Below, piece by piece: positions 52,366-61,526 of a stretch of DNA of 64,000 bases; position 1 is the first letter of the stretch; every line of letters starts with the position of its first letter. The position numbers were made by a program, and so were the translations under genes. The notes beneath the pieces were generated by a model that did not search any database, had not been told where the DNA came from, and saw nothing but the letters and a program-made list of their open reading frames with translations. The DNA lies in assembly GCA_965656525.1 (NCBI GenBank), contig CBFHKY010000001.1, forward strand, positions 139,209-203,208, written 5' to 3'. The DNA is from Pseudomaricurvus sp965656525. Lineage in GTDB: Bacteria; Pseudomonadota; Gammaproteobacteria; Pseudomonadales; Cellvibrionaceae.

Positions 52366-53129
52366 AACAGCAATGGCTTTTATGGCAGCAAAAATTTGAA
52401 GAGCTCGCCTACCGAGAAAAGTTAATCGTCGCCTTCGTGTCAGTGTTTGCCACTGCATGGCTCATTCATTTTTTCATGCTTGCCCCTGTACTCGACAATC
52501 GACAAGCCTACCAAAAGAAAATCTCTACGCTTCAATCAACGGTTGATAGCCTGAGCACTCAGAATAAGCAGCTCAAGGGTTCCGGTGGAATGACGGCACT
52601 ACAAACCCGACAACAACTTGAGCGAGACGCACTGCAGGTAAATTTAGAAAAACTGAACCAACAGATTGAAAGCTCCGTGGCGCAGATGGTTTCGCCGCAA
52701 AAAATGGCGCTTATGTTAGAGTCATTGCTAAAAGATTACGGCAGCCTGAAGCTCATATCGTTAGAAAACTTACCTGCGGTGGCGGTATCATCCAACTCAT
52801 CTACGCCAGCTCATGCACTGACAAACTCTGATCAGACTCTTAATTCAGCACAGGCTGAACGCAACAATACCCAGCTGGCCAACCCAGAACTTGGCATGCC
52901 CAGTACCGGCTTGCCCCAAAGTGAAACTCCTGTACTGTATCAGCATACTTTTACGCTGACATTTGAAGGCAGCTACTCGGTTACGCTAGATTATTTGACT
53001 CGGCTCAGTGGTTTACCTTGGCAATTTCAGTGGGATTCACTCGATTATGAGGTACAGCAACACCCTATCGCCACTATCACGCTAAACGTGCAAACGTTAA
53101 GTCTGTCAAAGGAGTGGATCGGTGTTTAA
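52362..53129 (+). CDS. mshJ: MSHA biogenesis protein MshJ (PilO-like)
   Basis: The 255-residue product has a short cytoplasmic stretch, one membrane segment (about residues 25-45), a coiled coil (about 45-110) and a C-terminal ferredoxin-like region, the PilO/GspM-like design. MshJ pairs with the PilN-like protein to form the inner-membrane platform connection. It overlaps its neighbours at both ends (4 and 8 bases). Confidence 0.8.
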   Translation: MKQQWLLWQQKFEELAYREKLIVAFVSVFATAWLIHFFMLAPVLDNRQAYQKKISTLQSTVDSLSTQNKQLKGSGGMTALQTRQQLERDALQVNLEKLNQQIESSVAQMVSPQKMALMLESLLKDYGSLKLISLENLPAVAVSSNSSTPAHALTNSDQTLNSAQAERNNTQLANPELGMPSTGLPQSETPVLYQHTFTLTFEGSYSVTLDYLTRLSGLPWQFQWDSLDYEVQQHPIATITLNVQTLSLSKEWIGV

Positions 53130-53457
53130 AGCAGCTCGACTAACTCCAATCGCATGCCAGCTGTGCATGATCTTATCTGCATGGGGCATCGGGTTGATGC
53201 CAGCCCAAGCTATTAACGACCCCACACAGCCAAAGCGTTCACAAACCACCTTTTATAAAGACAATCTTGTATTAAACAGTCTCTTGGTCGGCAATCATCG
53301 GCGTATAGCTGTTATAAACCGCCAATCAGTTACTATTGGGGATAGCATCGGCAGTCTTAAAGTCATAGACATTACCGCAACCCAAGTAGTGCTAAAAAAG
53401 TTAGATCAAATCGTTATTCTTAAACCTCGCGATATCAATATTAGACAAGGGCATTAG
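53122..53457 (+). CDS. mshK: MSHA biogenesis protein MshK (PilP-like)
   Basis: The 111-residue product has a signal or anchor segment (about residues 10-28) then the NDPTQPKRS motif typical of PilP/GspC-like homology regions, followed by a small beta domain (about 45-105). In this role it couples the inner-membrane complex to the secretin. It starts with GTG (53122), with AGGAG before it, and its stop codon touches the mshL start. Confidence 0.78.
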   Translation: MFKAARLTPIACQLCMILSAWGIGLMPAQAINDPTQPKRSQTTFYKDNLVLNSLLVGNHRRIAVINRQSVTIGDSIGSLKVIDITATQVVLKKLDQIVILKPRDINIRQGH

Positions 53458-55110
53458 ATGTACAGAGTGATGAACAAAATAGTCTGTGGCGTCATTCTTG
53501 GGGGGTTGCTAACCTCTTGCGCACTAACGCCCATGGAAACGCGTGACACTTCTGTTGCCGGCAGTGTGCAACAAGAAATGGAGCGCTCAGTAGAAACCAA
53601 CACAGAAGCCGCAATCAACGGGGCTGCGTTAACACCAGAAATGGTTAACGCTCTGCTCCCACCGTTGATCGATTCAACGCCAACATCACCCACGGCCTCA
53701 GACAATCGCTTCGATGTGTACGTGGAGCAGTTGGATGCTCATGATTTCTTTAGAGGTTTAGTTCAAGATACCACTCTGAATATGGTCGTTCACCCAAGTG
53801 TTACTGGAACCATTTCTCTGAATCTGACCAATGTCACTGTTGATGATGTGCTGAGTATTACCAAGGATATTTACGGCTACCCTTACAAAAAGAAAGGCAA
53901 TGTTTATCAAGTTTTACCAGCCGGTATGCGATCTGAGATCTTTCGCATTAATTATTTAAACTTAAAGCGTCGCGGTGTCTCTGAAACTCGCGTGACCAAC
54001 GGCCAAGTGACCAACGCATCGTCCTCAAATACAGGCAATAATGGTAACTCGTCAAACAACAACGAAAACAATCCCAGTAACTCTTCTCGTTCTCAGGGCG
54101 TCACCGGCACACAAATTCAAACCACAACTGAGGCCGATTTCTGGTCGGAATTAAAAAGTACGTTAACGCTCTTAATCGGTTCCGGTGAAGGTCGTCAAGT
54201 TGTGGTAACTCCGCAAGCCGGTATCGTTGCCGTACGAGCTCACCCAGAAGAAATTGATTTAGTACGTGATTATTTACAGCATGCCGAATTGATCATGCGC
54301 CGTCAGGTGGTTTTAGAAGCCAAAATACTGGAGATTGAGCTCAATGACGGCTACCAATCCGGGGTCAACTGGGCCGCACTGGGCAGACCCGGCAATAACA
54401 ATACCATCGCTTTCGGTGTAGATAGCAACAGCGTCAGCAGTACCGACGGTGGTTTATTCAGTTTAAGTTACGATTTGGGTGATTTCTTTGGCGTGATAGA
54501 GCTGTTGCAAACCCAAGGTAGCGTCCAAGTTCTATCTAGCCCGCGAATCTCTACAGTAAACAACCAAAAAGCCGTCATAAAAGTCGGAACCGATGAGTTT
54601 TTTGTGACGGAAATATCTAATACCACCACCACGTCCACAGGCACCACAACCAACAACCCAGAGGTAGAGCTGACACCGTTCTTTTCAGGTATTGCCTTAG
54701 ATGTGACACCTCAGATCAGTGAATCGGATGAGATTATTCTTCACATACATCCGTCTATCAGTGAAGTCAGAGACCAAGTCAAAATTATCACCTTGGGTGA
54801 TGATTTGGTTGAATTACCCCTAGCCTTGTCCACCATTCGTGAAACCGACAGTATTGTGAGCGCCAAGAGCGGGCAGGTAATTGTTTTGGGGGGACTGATG
54901 CAAAACCGTTCATCTGATGTAAATTCTGGTGCACCCGGCTTAAGAAACCTTCCGTTCTTAGGTCACTTATTCAGTACGCAAAAAAATACAATGGTTAAGA
55001 GTGAACTGGTAATTCTACTCAAACCAACCATTATCAACGGTGTTAATGATACTGACAGATTCGATGTGCTTTCAGAGCGCTTTTTAGAACTTAATCAACA
55101 TTTAAAGTAG
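53458..55110 (+). CDS. mshL: MSHA outer-membrane secretin MshL
   Basis: The 550-residue lipoprotein secretin forms the outer-membrane pore for the pilus. It has a signal peptide with lipobox LLTSC (Cys about residue 20), an STN/N0-like domain (about 75-145), a low-complexity Asn/Ser-rich linker (about 180-220), and the secretin domain (about 280-545) with the signature GGLMQNRSSDVNSGAPGL and the FLGHLFST finish. The start at 53458 is chosen for AAGG 7 bases before it; an ATG four codons later is possible. Confidence 0.93.
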   Translation: MYRVMNKIVCGVILGGLLTSCALTPMETRDTSVAGSVQQEMERSVETNTEAAINGAALTPEMVNALLPPLIDSTPTSPTASDNRFDVYVEQLDAHDFFRGLVQDTTLNMVVHPSVTGTISLNLTNVTVDDVLSITKDIYGYPYKKKGNVYQVLPAGMRSEIFRINYLNLKRRGVSETRVTNGQVTNASSSNTGNNGNSSNNNENNPSNSSRSQGVTGTQIQTTTEADFWSELKSTLTLLIGSGEGRQVVVTPQAGIVAVRAHPEEIDLVRDYLQHAELIMRRQVVLEAKILEIELNDGYQSGVNWAALGRPGNNNTIAFGVDSNSVSSTDGGLFSLSYDLGDFFGVIELLQTQGSVQVLSSPRISTVNNQKAVIKVGTDEFFVTEISNTTTTSTGTTTNNPEVELTPFFSGIALDVTPQISESDEIILHIHPSISEVRDQVKIITLGDDLVELPLALSTIRETDSIVSAKSGQVIVLGGLMQNRSSDVNSGAPGLRNLPFLGHLFSTQKNTMVKSELVILLKPTIINGVNDTDRFDVLSERFLELNQHLK

Positions 55111-55132
55111 CTTTTGGCTCTGGGGTGAAGCA

Positions 55133-56380
55133 ATGCTTAGGTCTAATGTACGGCAGATAAACAACGCGACATGGTCACTACAGACTTTACATTCTGTAAG
55201 TGACAGGCATAGCATCAAACATAAGAGAGCCTCTCTTGTGCCAAATTTTCGTATCTTCACGAAATTAGCGTTGTGCTCGGCAATTGTCTCCTCCATTTAC
55301 TCACCCTACTCTAACGCCTTTAGTGTGGGCGTGCCTTGGGAGAGTACATCCTCTATAAGTGCTGCCCCCATGCCAAACCAGCAAGGCTTGCAAAGCATAG
55401 AGCAGTTTAAAAAACACGGTATTTCAACATTACGGTTTCATTATTCGGGCAATGGCCATTTTTCGTTACAGCAAAAGCAAGATCTTTATTTTTTAAGCTT
55501 TGCCAATAATCAAAACTCACCGACACCACGTGTACAGGCTCCTTTTCGACAAATTGATATGATCGAGCATGAGGGGAAACTCACAATCACCTTACAACTG
55601 ATGGCTGGCTACAGTGCCAACGCCTCAATGCGTCAAGGTGAAAGCAATACAATTGAATTCAACGCGAAAAAATCAAACGCTACCAGCCCCGCGTACCTCG
55701 CCTCTTCTTCGGCAGCGGCTCACACCTCAATAATCGACGAAACACTGGAGAGTATGAACTTACGTGAGTTAGATCAGCACTTCAGCGAGCACGCAAAAAC
55801 ACTGATCGCGAAAGGTGAGAACGACAATGCCATTTTTTACTTACAATCTTTTTTAGATCAAGCCCCACAGGCGTACCAAAGTGCTCAGCTATATTTAGCA
55901 TTGCTGTTACAGCAGCAGCGTTACTCAGAGTTTAAATGGGCAATGGATTCGGCTCGTAAGATATTTCCCGAAGACACCCATTTAGTGCAGCTAGAGGCTC
56001 GCTATCGATTAATAAACAATGATCTTAACGGCGCCGAAAGCCTGTTGAGCAAACACCGCCCAGAGCTTTCTTCTGACCCTGAATATTATCAGCTCTACGC
56101 TGTGATCAGTTTATTGAATGGTCGCCCTTCGCAAGCACACGCGCTCTACACCCAGCTACTGAATCATGACAACACCAACGGCCGTTGGTGGTCAGGGCTG
56201 GGGCTGGCTTTGGAGCAATTAGGGCATCTCGATACAGCTTATATTGCTTACAATCAAGCAGAAGCGGCCGAACAAATCCCCATGCAAATGATCGCTTATA
56301 TTCGTCGCAGCCGAGCCAACCAAGTTCAAAATCTAAAGTATTTTGATCAACTAAGCTCGCAACAAGTGACTCGGAACTGA
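55133..56380 (+). CDS. mshN: TPR-repeat protein, MshN-like
   Basis: The 415-residue product has a basic N-terminal region, a hydrophobic segment (about residues 43-60), a beta-type domain (about 80-185) and C-terminal TPR repeats (about 220-410), with the recognisable ENDNAIFYLQSFLDQ and GALDTAY-type spacing (here LGHLDTAYIAYNQAEA). It takes the place of mshN between mshL and mshE, and resembles its TPR part. The middle domain is unlike the Vibrio MshN that I remember, so the name rests partly on position. mshM, which lies between L and N in Vibrio, is absent. Confidence 0.65.
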   Translation: MLRSNVRQINNATWSLQTLHSVSDRHSIKHKRASLVPNFRIFTKLALCSAIVSSIYSPYSNAFSVGVPWESTSSISAAPMPNQQGLQSIEQFKKHGISTLRFHYSGNGHFSLQQKQDLYFLSFANNQNSPTPRVQAPFRQIDMIEHEGKLTITLQLMAGYSANASMRQGESNTIEFNAKKSNATSPAYLASSSAAAHTSIIDETLESMNLRELDQHFSEHAKTLIAKGENDNAIFYLQSFLDQAPQAYQSAQLYLALLLQQQRYSEFKWAMDSARKIFPEDTHLVQLEARYRLINNDLNGAESLLSKHRPELSSDPEYYQLYAVISLLNGRPSQAHALYTQLLNHDNTNGRWWSGLGLALEQLGHLDTAYIAYNQAEAAEQIPMQMIAYIRRSRANQVQNLKYFDQLSSQQVTRN

Positions 56381-56383
56381 CAC

Positions 56384-58102
56384 ATGAAAAAGATTCGTTT
56401 AGGGGATCTGTTGGTTAATGAGAAACTGATTTCAAACGATCAGCTACAAGAAGCCCTGCACTCACAAACTCAAACAGGCAAAAAACTGGGTCGATCATTA
56501 ATCGACATGGGGTTTGTGCAAGAGGATGTGCTTCTCGGTTTACTGGCCAAGCAACTGAATGTGCCGTTTATCGATTTGACGGGTTACCATTTTAACGCCC
56601 CCTTCACCAACAAATTGCCCGAGCTTTACGCTAGGCGGTTCCGCGCTATTTTGCTGCATGAAGAATCTGATGGGCGCTATTTGGTGGGTATGGCAGACCC
56701 GACCAATATTTTTGATTTCGACGAGCTTTCTAAAATTTTAGATCGCCCTCTGGCATTAGCCGTGGTACGCGAAAGTGAGCTGTTAGAATCGCTGGACTTG
56801 CTGTATCGCCGCACAGCAGAAATTATTGATTTGGCCGGTCAACTGAGCGATGAGCTTGGTGACACCAACCTTGATGATGTTTTTCTGAGTACCACCGATA
56901 CTGAAGACGCACCGGTGGTTAAGCTGTTGCAAACTATTTTTGAAGATGCCATTCAAGTGCGGGCGTCTGATATTCATATCGAACCCGATGAAAAAGTACT
57001 GCGTATTCGTCAACGTATTGATGGTATTTTACAAGAACAGGTCATGAATGAGCGAGAAATCGCATCCGCACTGATCTTGCGCTTGAAACTGATGGCTGGA
57101 TTGAACATTTCAGAAAAACGGCTCCCCCAAGATGGCCGCTTCAGCATTACGGTAAATAACCGCTCCATTGATGTCCGAGTTTCTACGCTACCAGCACAAC
57201 ACGGTGAATCGGTAGTAATGCGTATCCTAGATCAAACTCAAGGTGTTGTAGGGTTAAAGCACATCGGCATGCCCATGGATGTCCTCAAACGTTTTCAAAA
57301 TCAGATCCGCCGTCCTCATGGACTTATACTCGTTACTGGCCCAACCGGTAGCGGTAAAACCACCACGCTTTATAGTGCGCTCAACGAACTCAACCAGTCA
57401 GCAAACAAAATCATCACCGCCGAAGACCCAGTCGAGTATTCGTTACCCAGAGTCACCCAAGTACAGGTGAATGAAAAAATCGGGTTCGATTTTGCCAGTG
57501 TTTTACGCTCGGCATTGCGGCAAGACCCAGATATTCTTTTGGTTGGTGAAATTCGAGATCGAGAGACTGCCGACATCGCTATCCGGGCCTCTCTGACCGG
57601 CCACTTGGTGCTATCAACGCTGCACACCAACGATGCCACCTCTTCCGCAATGCGACTGCTTGATATTGGCGTGGAAGGGTATCTGGTAGCCAGTTCACTG
57701 AGAGCTGTCATCGCACAGCGACTGGTACGCCGAATCTGTCACAACTGCAAAGCGGTTTATGAACCCGACGATCAAGAGCGTGTGTGGCTTTCATCACACT
57801 CTTCAAAGTCATCGATATTTTATCACGGCAAAGGTTGCACCAAATGCAACAACACAGGGTATCAAGGTCGCATTGGTGTGTTTGAGTTACTGGAAATCGA
57901 TCACGCCCTAGCCGATGCACTGCGCTCATCTGATCCATTATTGTTCAATCAAACGGTTCAACAACAATCGTCTTTTCGTTCACTGAAAGATTGCGCACTG
58001 GAATACGCGCAAGAAGGCATCACTACATTAGAAGAAGTGTTCAGAGTATCTGAGCAAATTGAAGATTCGCCTCTAAGTCTTGACTCAGGAGAGCTCGGTT
58101 AG
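56384..58102 (+). CDS. mshE: MSHA assembly ATPase MshE
   Basis: The 572-residue GspE/PilB-type ATPase drives pilus extension. It begins with an MshEN-type domain (about residues 4-145), the c-di-GMP-binding module, with KKIRLGDLLVNEKLISN and GKKLGRSLIDMGFV. The ATPase core has Walker A GPTGSGKTTTL (about residue 325), the Asp box, Walker B DILLVGEIRDRETADIA and the His box LVLSTLHTND. A zinc-binding set CHNCK and CTKCNN follows at about residues 448-488. It follows the TPR gene by 3 bases and precedes mshG. Confidence 0.95.
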   Translation: MKKIRLGDLLVNEKLISNDQLQEALHSQTQTGKKLGRSLIDMGFVQEDVLLGLLAKQLNVPFIDLTGYHFNAPFTNKLPELYARRFRAILLHEESDGRYLVGMADPTNIFDFDELSKILDRPLALAVVRESELLESLDLLYRRTAEIIDLAGQLSDELGDTNLDDVFLSTTDTEDAPVVKLLQTIFEDAIQVRASDIHIEPDEKVLRIRQRIDGILQEQVMNEREIASALILRLKLMAGLNISEKRLPQDGRFSITVNNRSIDVRVSTLPAQHGESVVMRILDQTQGVVGLKHIGMPMDVLKRFQNQIRRPHGLILVTGPTGSGKTTTLYSALNELNQSANKIITAEDPVEYSLPRVTQVQVNEKIGFDFASVLRSALRQDPDILLVGEIRDRETADIAIRASLTGHLVLSTLHTNDATSSAMRLLDIGVEGYLVASSLRAVIAQRLVRRICHNCKAVYEPDDQERVWLSSHSSKSSIFYHGKGCTKCNNTGYQGRIGVFELLEIDHALADALRSSDPLLFNQTVQQQSSFRSLKDCALEYAQEGITTLEEVFRVSEQIEDSPLSLDSGELG

Positions 58103-58103
58103 C

Positions 58104-59321
58104 ATGGCGACCTTCCACTACCGAGGCCGAAACCCAAGCGGGCAATTAGTCACTGGTGATGCCGACGCCGAAACCGCCGACGCCGTCGCGGGTCAATTGA
58201 TGCAAAAAGGCATCACTCCCGTGCAAATTACACCACAAAAAACACAACCGACTGCATCATTCAAGGCACCTTTTTTATTCTTTGCCTCCGTATCACAAGA
58301 TGAAATGATTCTTTTGTGTCGACAGCTCTACAGCCTTACTCGTTCAGGAGTGGTGCTAAACAAAGCCTTTCGTGGCTTATCAGAATCCGTTCGGAACGAA
58401 TATTTTAGTAAGATTTTGGCCGAAATCGAAAGCTCGCTAAACAGCGGCAAAAACCTCACCACAGCCTTGCGCAAACACCCCAAAGTCTTTAATGAGCTGT
58501 TTATCAATATTATTCAAGTAGGTGAGAACTCGGGGCAATTGGACTACAGCTTTAAGCAGCTCAGTATTTATTTAGAGCAAGAAAAAGATACCCGCCGCCG
58601 CATTGGTACCGCGCTGCGCTACCCTGTCATGGTTATGCTTGCCTTAATCATTGCGATGGTGGTGTTAAATATTTGGGTAATCCCTATTTTTGCCGATATG
58701 TTTGAAAGATTTAATACAGAGCTGCCTTTGGCTACGCGCATTCTATTGGCCACTTCGTCCATCATGACAAACCATTGGCAAACCTTACTCGTTGCTACAA
58801 TGACGTTAATCATAGCTTTGCGCTACTACTTAAATACCCCTAAGGGACGCTTGCTGTGGCACCAATGTAAACTCAAAATTCCCCTTGTTGGCAGTATTTT
58901 AGAGCGGGCCTCACTCGCTCGGTTTTGCCGTAGCTTTGCCATGATGATGAAAGCGGGCGTGCCATTGATCAACGCATTGGAACTAAGCTCAAAGGCCATA
59001 GGCAACGATTTTATGGCCATTAAAGTTCAAAGCATGCGCTCAGGTATTCAACGAGGCGACAGCTTACTGCGCACGGCCAGAGCTTGTGGTCTTTTTACGC
59101 CACTGGTCATGCAAATGATTCAGGTGGGCGATGAAACTGGGCGCATTGACGAACTGCTGGATGAAGTGGCCATGTTTTATGAACAAGAAGTGGATTACGA
59201 GCTAAAAAACTTAAGCAGCTCTATAGAGCCAATTATGCTTGTTATGATGTCAGGGCTTGTCATGGTGTTGGCTTTGGGTATCTTTTTGCCTATGTGGGAC
59301 ATGATGTCGGTGGTGCAATAG
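58104..59321 (+). CDS. mshG: MSHA inner-membrane platform protein MshG
   Basis: The 405-residue GspF/PilC-family platform protein has two T2SSF domains (about residues 65-190 and 270-395) with hydrophobic segments at about 165-190, 215-235 and 375-395. The family motif VPLINALELSSKAIGN and IQVGDETGRIDELLDE appear in the second half. I start it at ATG 58104, one base after the mshE stop, since the TTG further upstream adds residues not seen in homologues. Confidence 0.92.
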   Translation: MATFHYRGRNPSGQLVTGDADAETADAVAGQLMQKGITPVQITPQKTQPTASFKAPFLFFASVSQDEMILLCRQLYSLTRSGVVLNKAFRGLSESVRNEYFSKILAEIESSLNSGKNLTTALRKHPKVFNELFINIIQVGENSGQLDYSFKQLSIYLEQEKDTRRRIGTALRYPVMVMLALIIAMVVLNIWVIPIFADMFERFNTELPLATRILLATSSIMTNHWQTLLVATMTLIIALRYYLNTPKGRLLWHQCKLKIPLVGSILERASLARFCRSFAMMMKAGVPLINALELSSKAIGNDFMAIKVQSMRSGIQRGDSLLRTARACGLFTPLVMQMIQVGDETGRIDELLDEVAMFYEQEVDYELKNLSSSIEPIMLVMMSGLVMVLALGIFLPMWDMMSVVQ

Positions 59322-59743
59322 CCAACAGGCGTTACATCCGCGAAAATCAACCTCCTCTAGTAAATGATACACAGTTCACAGAAAAAAATATAAAAATCTG
59401 TCTTTAAATTGCCCGTAATTTAGTCGATAATACTAATATAGGTAACAACCACTGATCTTGATGCTATTGATCAAGTAATCATCGTAGTAAGCTGAGTAAA
59501 CTTTTTAATGTTGTTGCGGCTTTTGGTTTAATAGAAAGGCATTGTACATAGCCGCTTCAACCAATAAAGTTATTACTGACTTGAATCGTTACTTGTGAGA
59601 AGAATTGAAAATCTAAAAGCAGTCATCTGAACCTAGAGCTGGGGGCGCGATCAAAAGATCCATATCATTGTTTCGTAAGCTAGAAAACAATAGAGTGGCT
59701 TTGAAACACCTCAGCTGAAGACGGATGTTAACCGGTAGCAGTA
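59322..59743. other. Long non-coding leader region before the prepilin genes
   Basis: 422 bases without a gene between mshG and the first prepilin. A candidate promoter lies at 59403-59431. Downstream, three perfect inverted repeats occur: CTTGAT/ATCAAG (59457-59462 with 59470-59475), GCGGCT/AGCCGC (59516-59521 with 59550-59555) and ATTGTTT/AAACAAT (59667-59673 with 59685-59691). A transcript from the promoter would carry a 300-base structured leader. I compared it with the c-di-GMP riboswitch pattern from memory and did not find a match. Confidence 0.5.
59403..59431 (+). promoter_or_regulatory. Candidate sigma-70 promoter of the prepilin operon
   Basis: TTTAAA (59403-59408), a 17-base spacer, then GATAAT (59426-59431). 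The -10 matches in 5 of 6 positions and the -35 in 4 of 6. Confidence 0.35.
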
Positions 59744-60379
59744 ATGATCGAGAAACAAACAGACAACACTGTGATATCAGCCGGTTTCAGCCCATCACAA
59801 AAAGGGTTTACGCTGATTGAGTTGGTTGTCGTAGTAACACTAATAGGCCTATTGGCAGCAGTGGCGCTGCCAAGAATGTTACAAATGACCACTCGTGCCG
59901 AAAGCGCTACTGTTGAAATGATGGCTGGTGGGTTTAGTTCCGCTGTTGGCATGGCCCATTCCCAGTGGAGCGCATTAGGATTTGGTCGTGGCGCACTGAC
60001 CGATGCTGGCAACAAAGTATTGTTAAACTTTGATGGTAGACGCGTTTACACTAACGAACATGGTTGGCCAGCAAATACCAACATTACCAGTGACTCTGGG
60101 TTTGCGAATCAAACCGCAACAGAATGCCAAGAACTCTTAACAGGGTTGATGCAAAACGCGCCTAAAAGCACGACAAACGTTAACGATAGAGCGAATGTAA
60201 GATTTTTTGTCAGCGTGATTAACCAAGCTGGCAGTGACGATTTTGGCAATCAAGGTGATGTATGCCGTTATGAGCTCATTGTGAACTCATCCTACGACAC
60301 CTCACCCAGCCACTATTTTGACTATAACCTAGTTCTGGGGGATGTAACCGTTTATACCCCCGACAAGACATCACCTTAA
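59744..60379 (+). CDS. mshB: Type IV prepilin, MshB-like
   Basis: The 211-residue prepilin has an unusually long leader of 21 residues ending in SPSQKG, followed by FTLIELVVVVTLIGLLAA, the standard cleavage site and hydrophobic stem. The globular part has a Cys pair (about residues 126 and 173). The ATG at 59744 has only a weak GGTAG site. Position just before the major pilin gene fits MshB; it may equally be a second pilin of the same class. Confidence 0.85.
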   Translation: MIEKQTDNTVISAGFSPSQKGFTLIELVVVVTLIGLLAAVALPRMLQMTTRAESATVEMMAGGFSSAVGMAHSQWSALGFGRGALTDAGNKVLLNFDGRRVYTNEHGWPANTNITSDSGFANQTATECQELLTGLMQNAPKSTTNVNDRANVRFFVSVINQAGSDDFGNQGDVCRYELIVNSSYDTSPSHYFDYNLVLGDVTVYTPDKTSP

Positions 60380-60437
60380 CCCTTAAAATTTATAACCTGT
60401 AATTTTTTTAATTTACCCCAACCGAAGAGATGGACTT

Positions 60438-60971
60438 ATGAACAAATCACAACAATCCGGTTTTACACTCATAGAACTGGTCGCCGTTATTGTTATTTTA
60501 GGAATTTTGGCCGTGGCAGCACTGCCACGTTTTGTAAACATCCAATCCGATGCTCGTATTAGTACTCTGGGTGGTATTGAGGCAGCGGTTCGTTCTACCG
60601 ACAGTCTTATGTACGCCAAGGCATTGCTTGAGAGCGAAACCGGTGCGACTGGCTATGTATCTGTAGATGGCACAGATGTTGGCTTGGTATTCGGTCACCC
60701 AGCCGCTTCTAGCGCAGCAGCTGTTGTAGGTCCTCCTGCAGTACCAGCAACAAGTGGTATCGCACAATTGGTTACACCAGCAGGTGGCAGCATTCGTTCT
60801 GGTTGGTACAGTGATGATACATTAACAACTGCAGCAACTGATGGCGACACCACTGTTTACCTTGGCTATGGCGATGGTGTAGCTACTTCAACTTGTTACA
60901 TCTCCTATACCAATGCTGCAAGTGCCGCCGCTGGCCCAACTATCACGACAGTAGCCACAGACTGCGATTAA
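60438..60971 (+). CDS. mshA: Major pilin MshA-like
   Basis: The 177-residue prepilin has a short leader, MNKSQQSG, then FTLIELVAVIVILGILAVAALPRF, a near-perfect type IVa stem. The mature part is small, Ala/Gly/Thr-rich, with a disulfide-capable Cys pair near the C-terminus (TSTCYIS and ATDCD). Short leader, simple composition and a terminator right after it mark it as the major pilin subunit. It is 58 bases after mshB. Confidence 0.88.
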   Translation: MNKSQQSGFTLIELVAVIVILGILAVAALPRFVNIQSDARISTLGGIEAAVRSTDSLMYAKALLESETGATGYVSVDGTDVGLVFGHPAASSAAAVVGPPAVPATSGIAQLVTPAGGSIRSGWYSDDTLTTAATDGDTTVYLGYGDGVATSTCYISYTNAASAAAGPTITTVATDCD

Positions 60972-60975
60972 TGAA

Positions 60976-61018
60976 AAATAAGTGCTGCTGAACGCGTTTT
61001 CAGTAGCACTTATTTCTA
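60976..61018 (+). terminator. Strong hairpin terminator/attenuator after mshA
   Basis: An uninterrupted 17-bp stem (60976-60992 with 60999-61015, including one G-U pair) around a 6-base loop, starting 4 bases after the mshA stop codon and followed by TTTCTAGTCTT. It separates the major pilin from the minor-pilin genes, so most transcripts should end here. Confidence 0.8.
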
Positions 61019-61032
61019 GTCTTATATCCGGC

Positions 61033-61515
61033 ATGCCAACGCTGAATAAAAATCGTGGTTTTACCTTAGTAGAACTCGTTGCTGTTATTTTGTTAGTTGG
61101 CATCCTTTCGCTTTCCATTTTGCCCTCCTTTTTTTCTCGCGATAGCTTCAATGAACGTGCCCTACGGGATGAGCTTTATTCTGCTCTGCACTTCGTTCGA
61201 CAACGAGCGATTGATGATCACGACAGCACGGCCCCCTGCTACTCCATCACATGGAACGCTACATCGTTATTGCTTCGTCGCGGAATAACAGTCATATCCG
61301 ATTATGCCGGCAGTAGTGGCCAGATCAATCTTGCCAGCCGATACCCAAACACTGGGGTTTCACCCAGCAGTGGTAGCGTGTTTTTTGATGGCTTAGGCAA
61401 TATTTACTCTAGTGGCTGTGGCGTAACCCCCATCAGTACCACTGACATCACTATTACTGCCGATCAAACAGTGACATTGCGGATCCATGGCACTGGCTAT
61501 GTGCAACGGCTTTAA
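61033..61515 (+). CDS. mshC: Minor prepilin MshC-like
   Basis: The 160-residue prepilin has a leader MPTLNKNRG followed by FTLVELVAVILLVGILSLSI. The globular part starts at SFNERALRDELYSAL, a GspH/FimT-like pattern. I start it at ATG 61033, after the terminator hairpin; the GTG at 60982 would lie in the hairpin and give an N-terminus unlike prepilins. Minor pilins of this kind prime pilus assembly. Confidence 0.83.
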   Translation: MPTLNKNRGFTLVELVAVILLVGILSLSILPSFFSRDSFNERALRDELYSALHFVRQRAIDDHDSTAPCYSITWNATSLLLRRGITVISDYAGSSGQINLASRYPNTGVSPSSGSVFFDGLGNIYSSGCGVTPISTTDITITADQTVTLRIHGTGYVQRL

Positions 61516-61526
61516 GGCTTTCATCT

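Noticed and set aside
59432..59743. GEMM (c-di-GMP) riboswitch
   Set aside because: The conserved GCAAACC and GGGACGC-type segments of the consensus are not present, though a covariance-model search was not possible.
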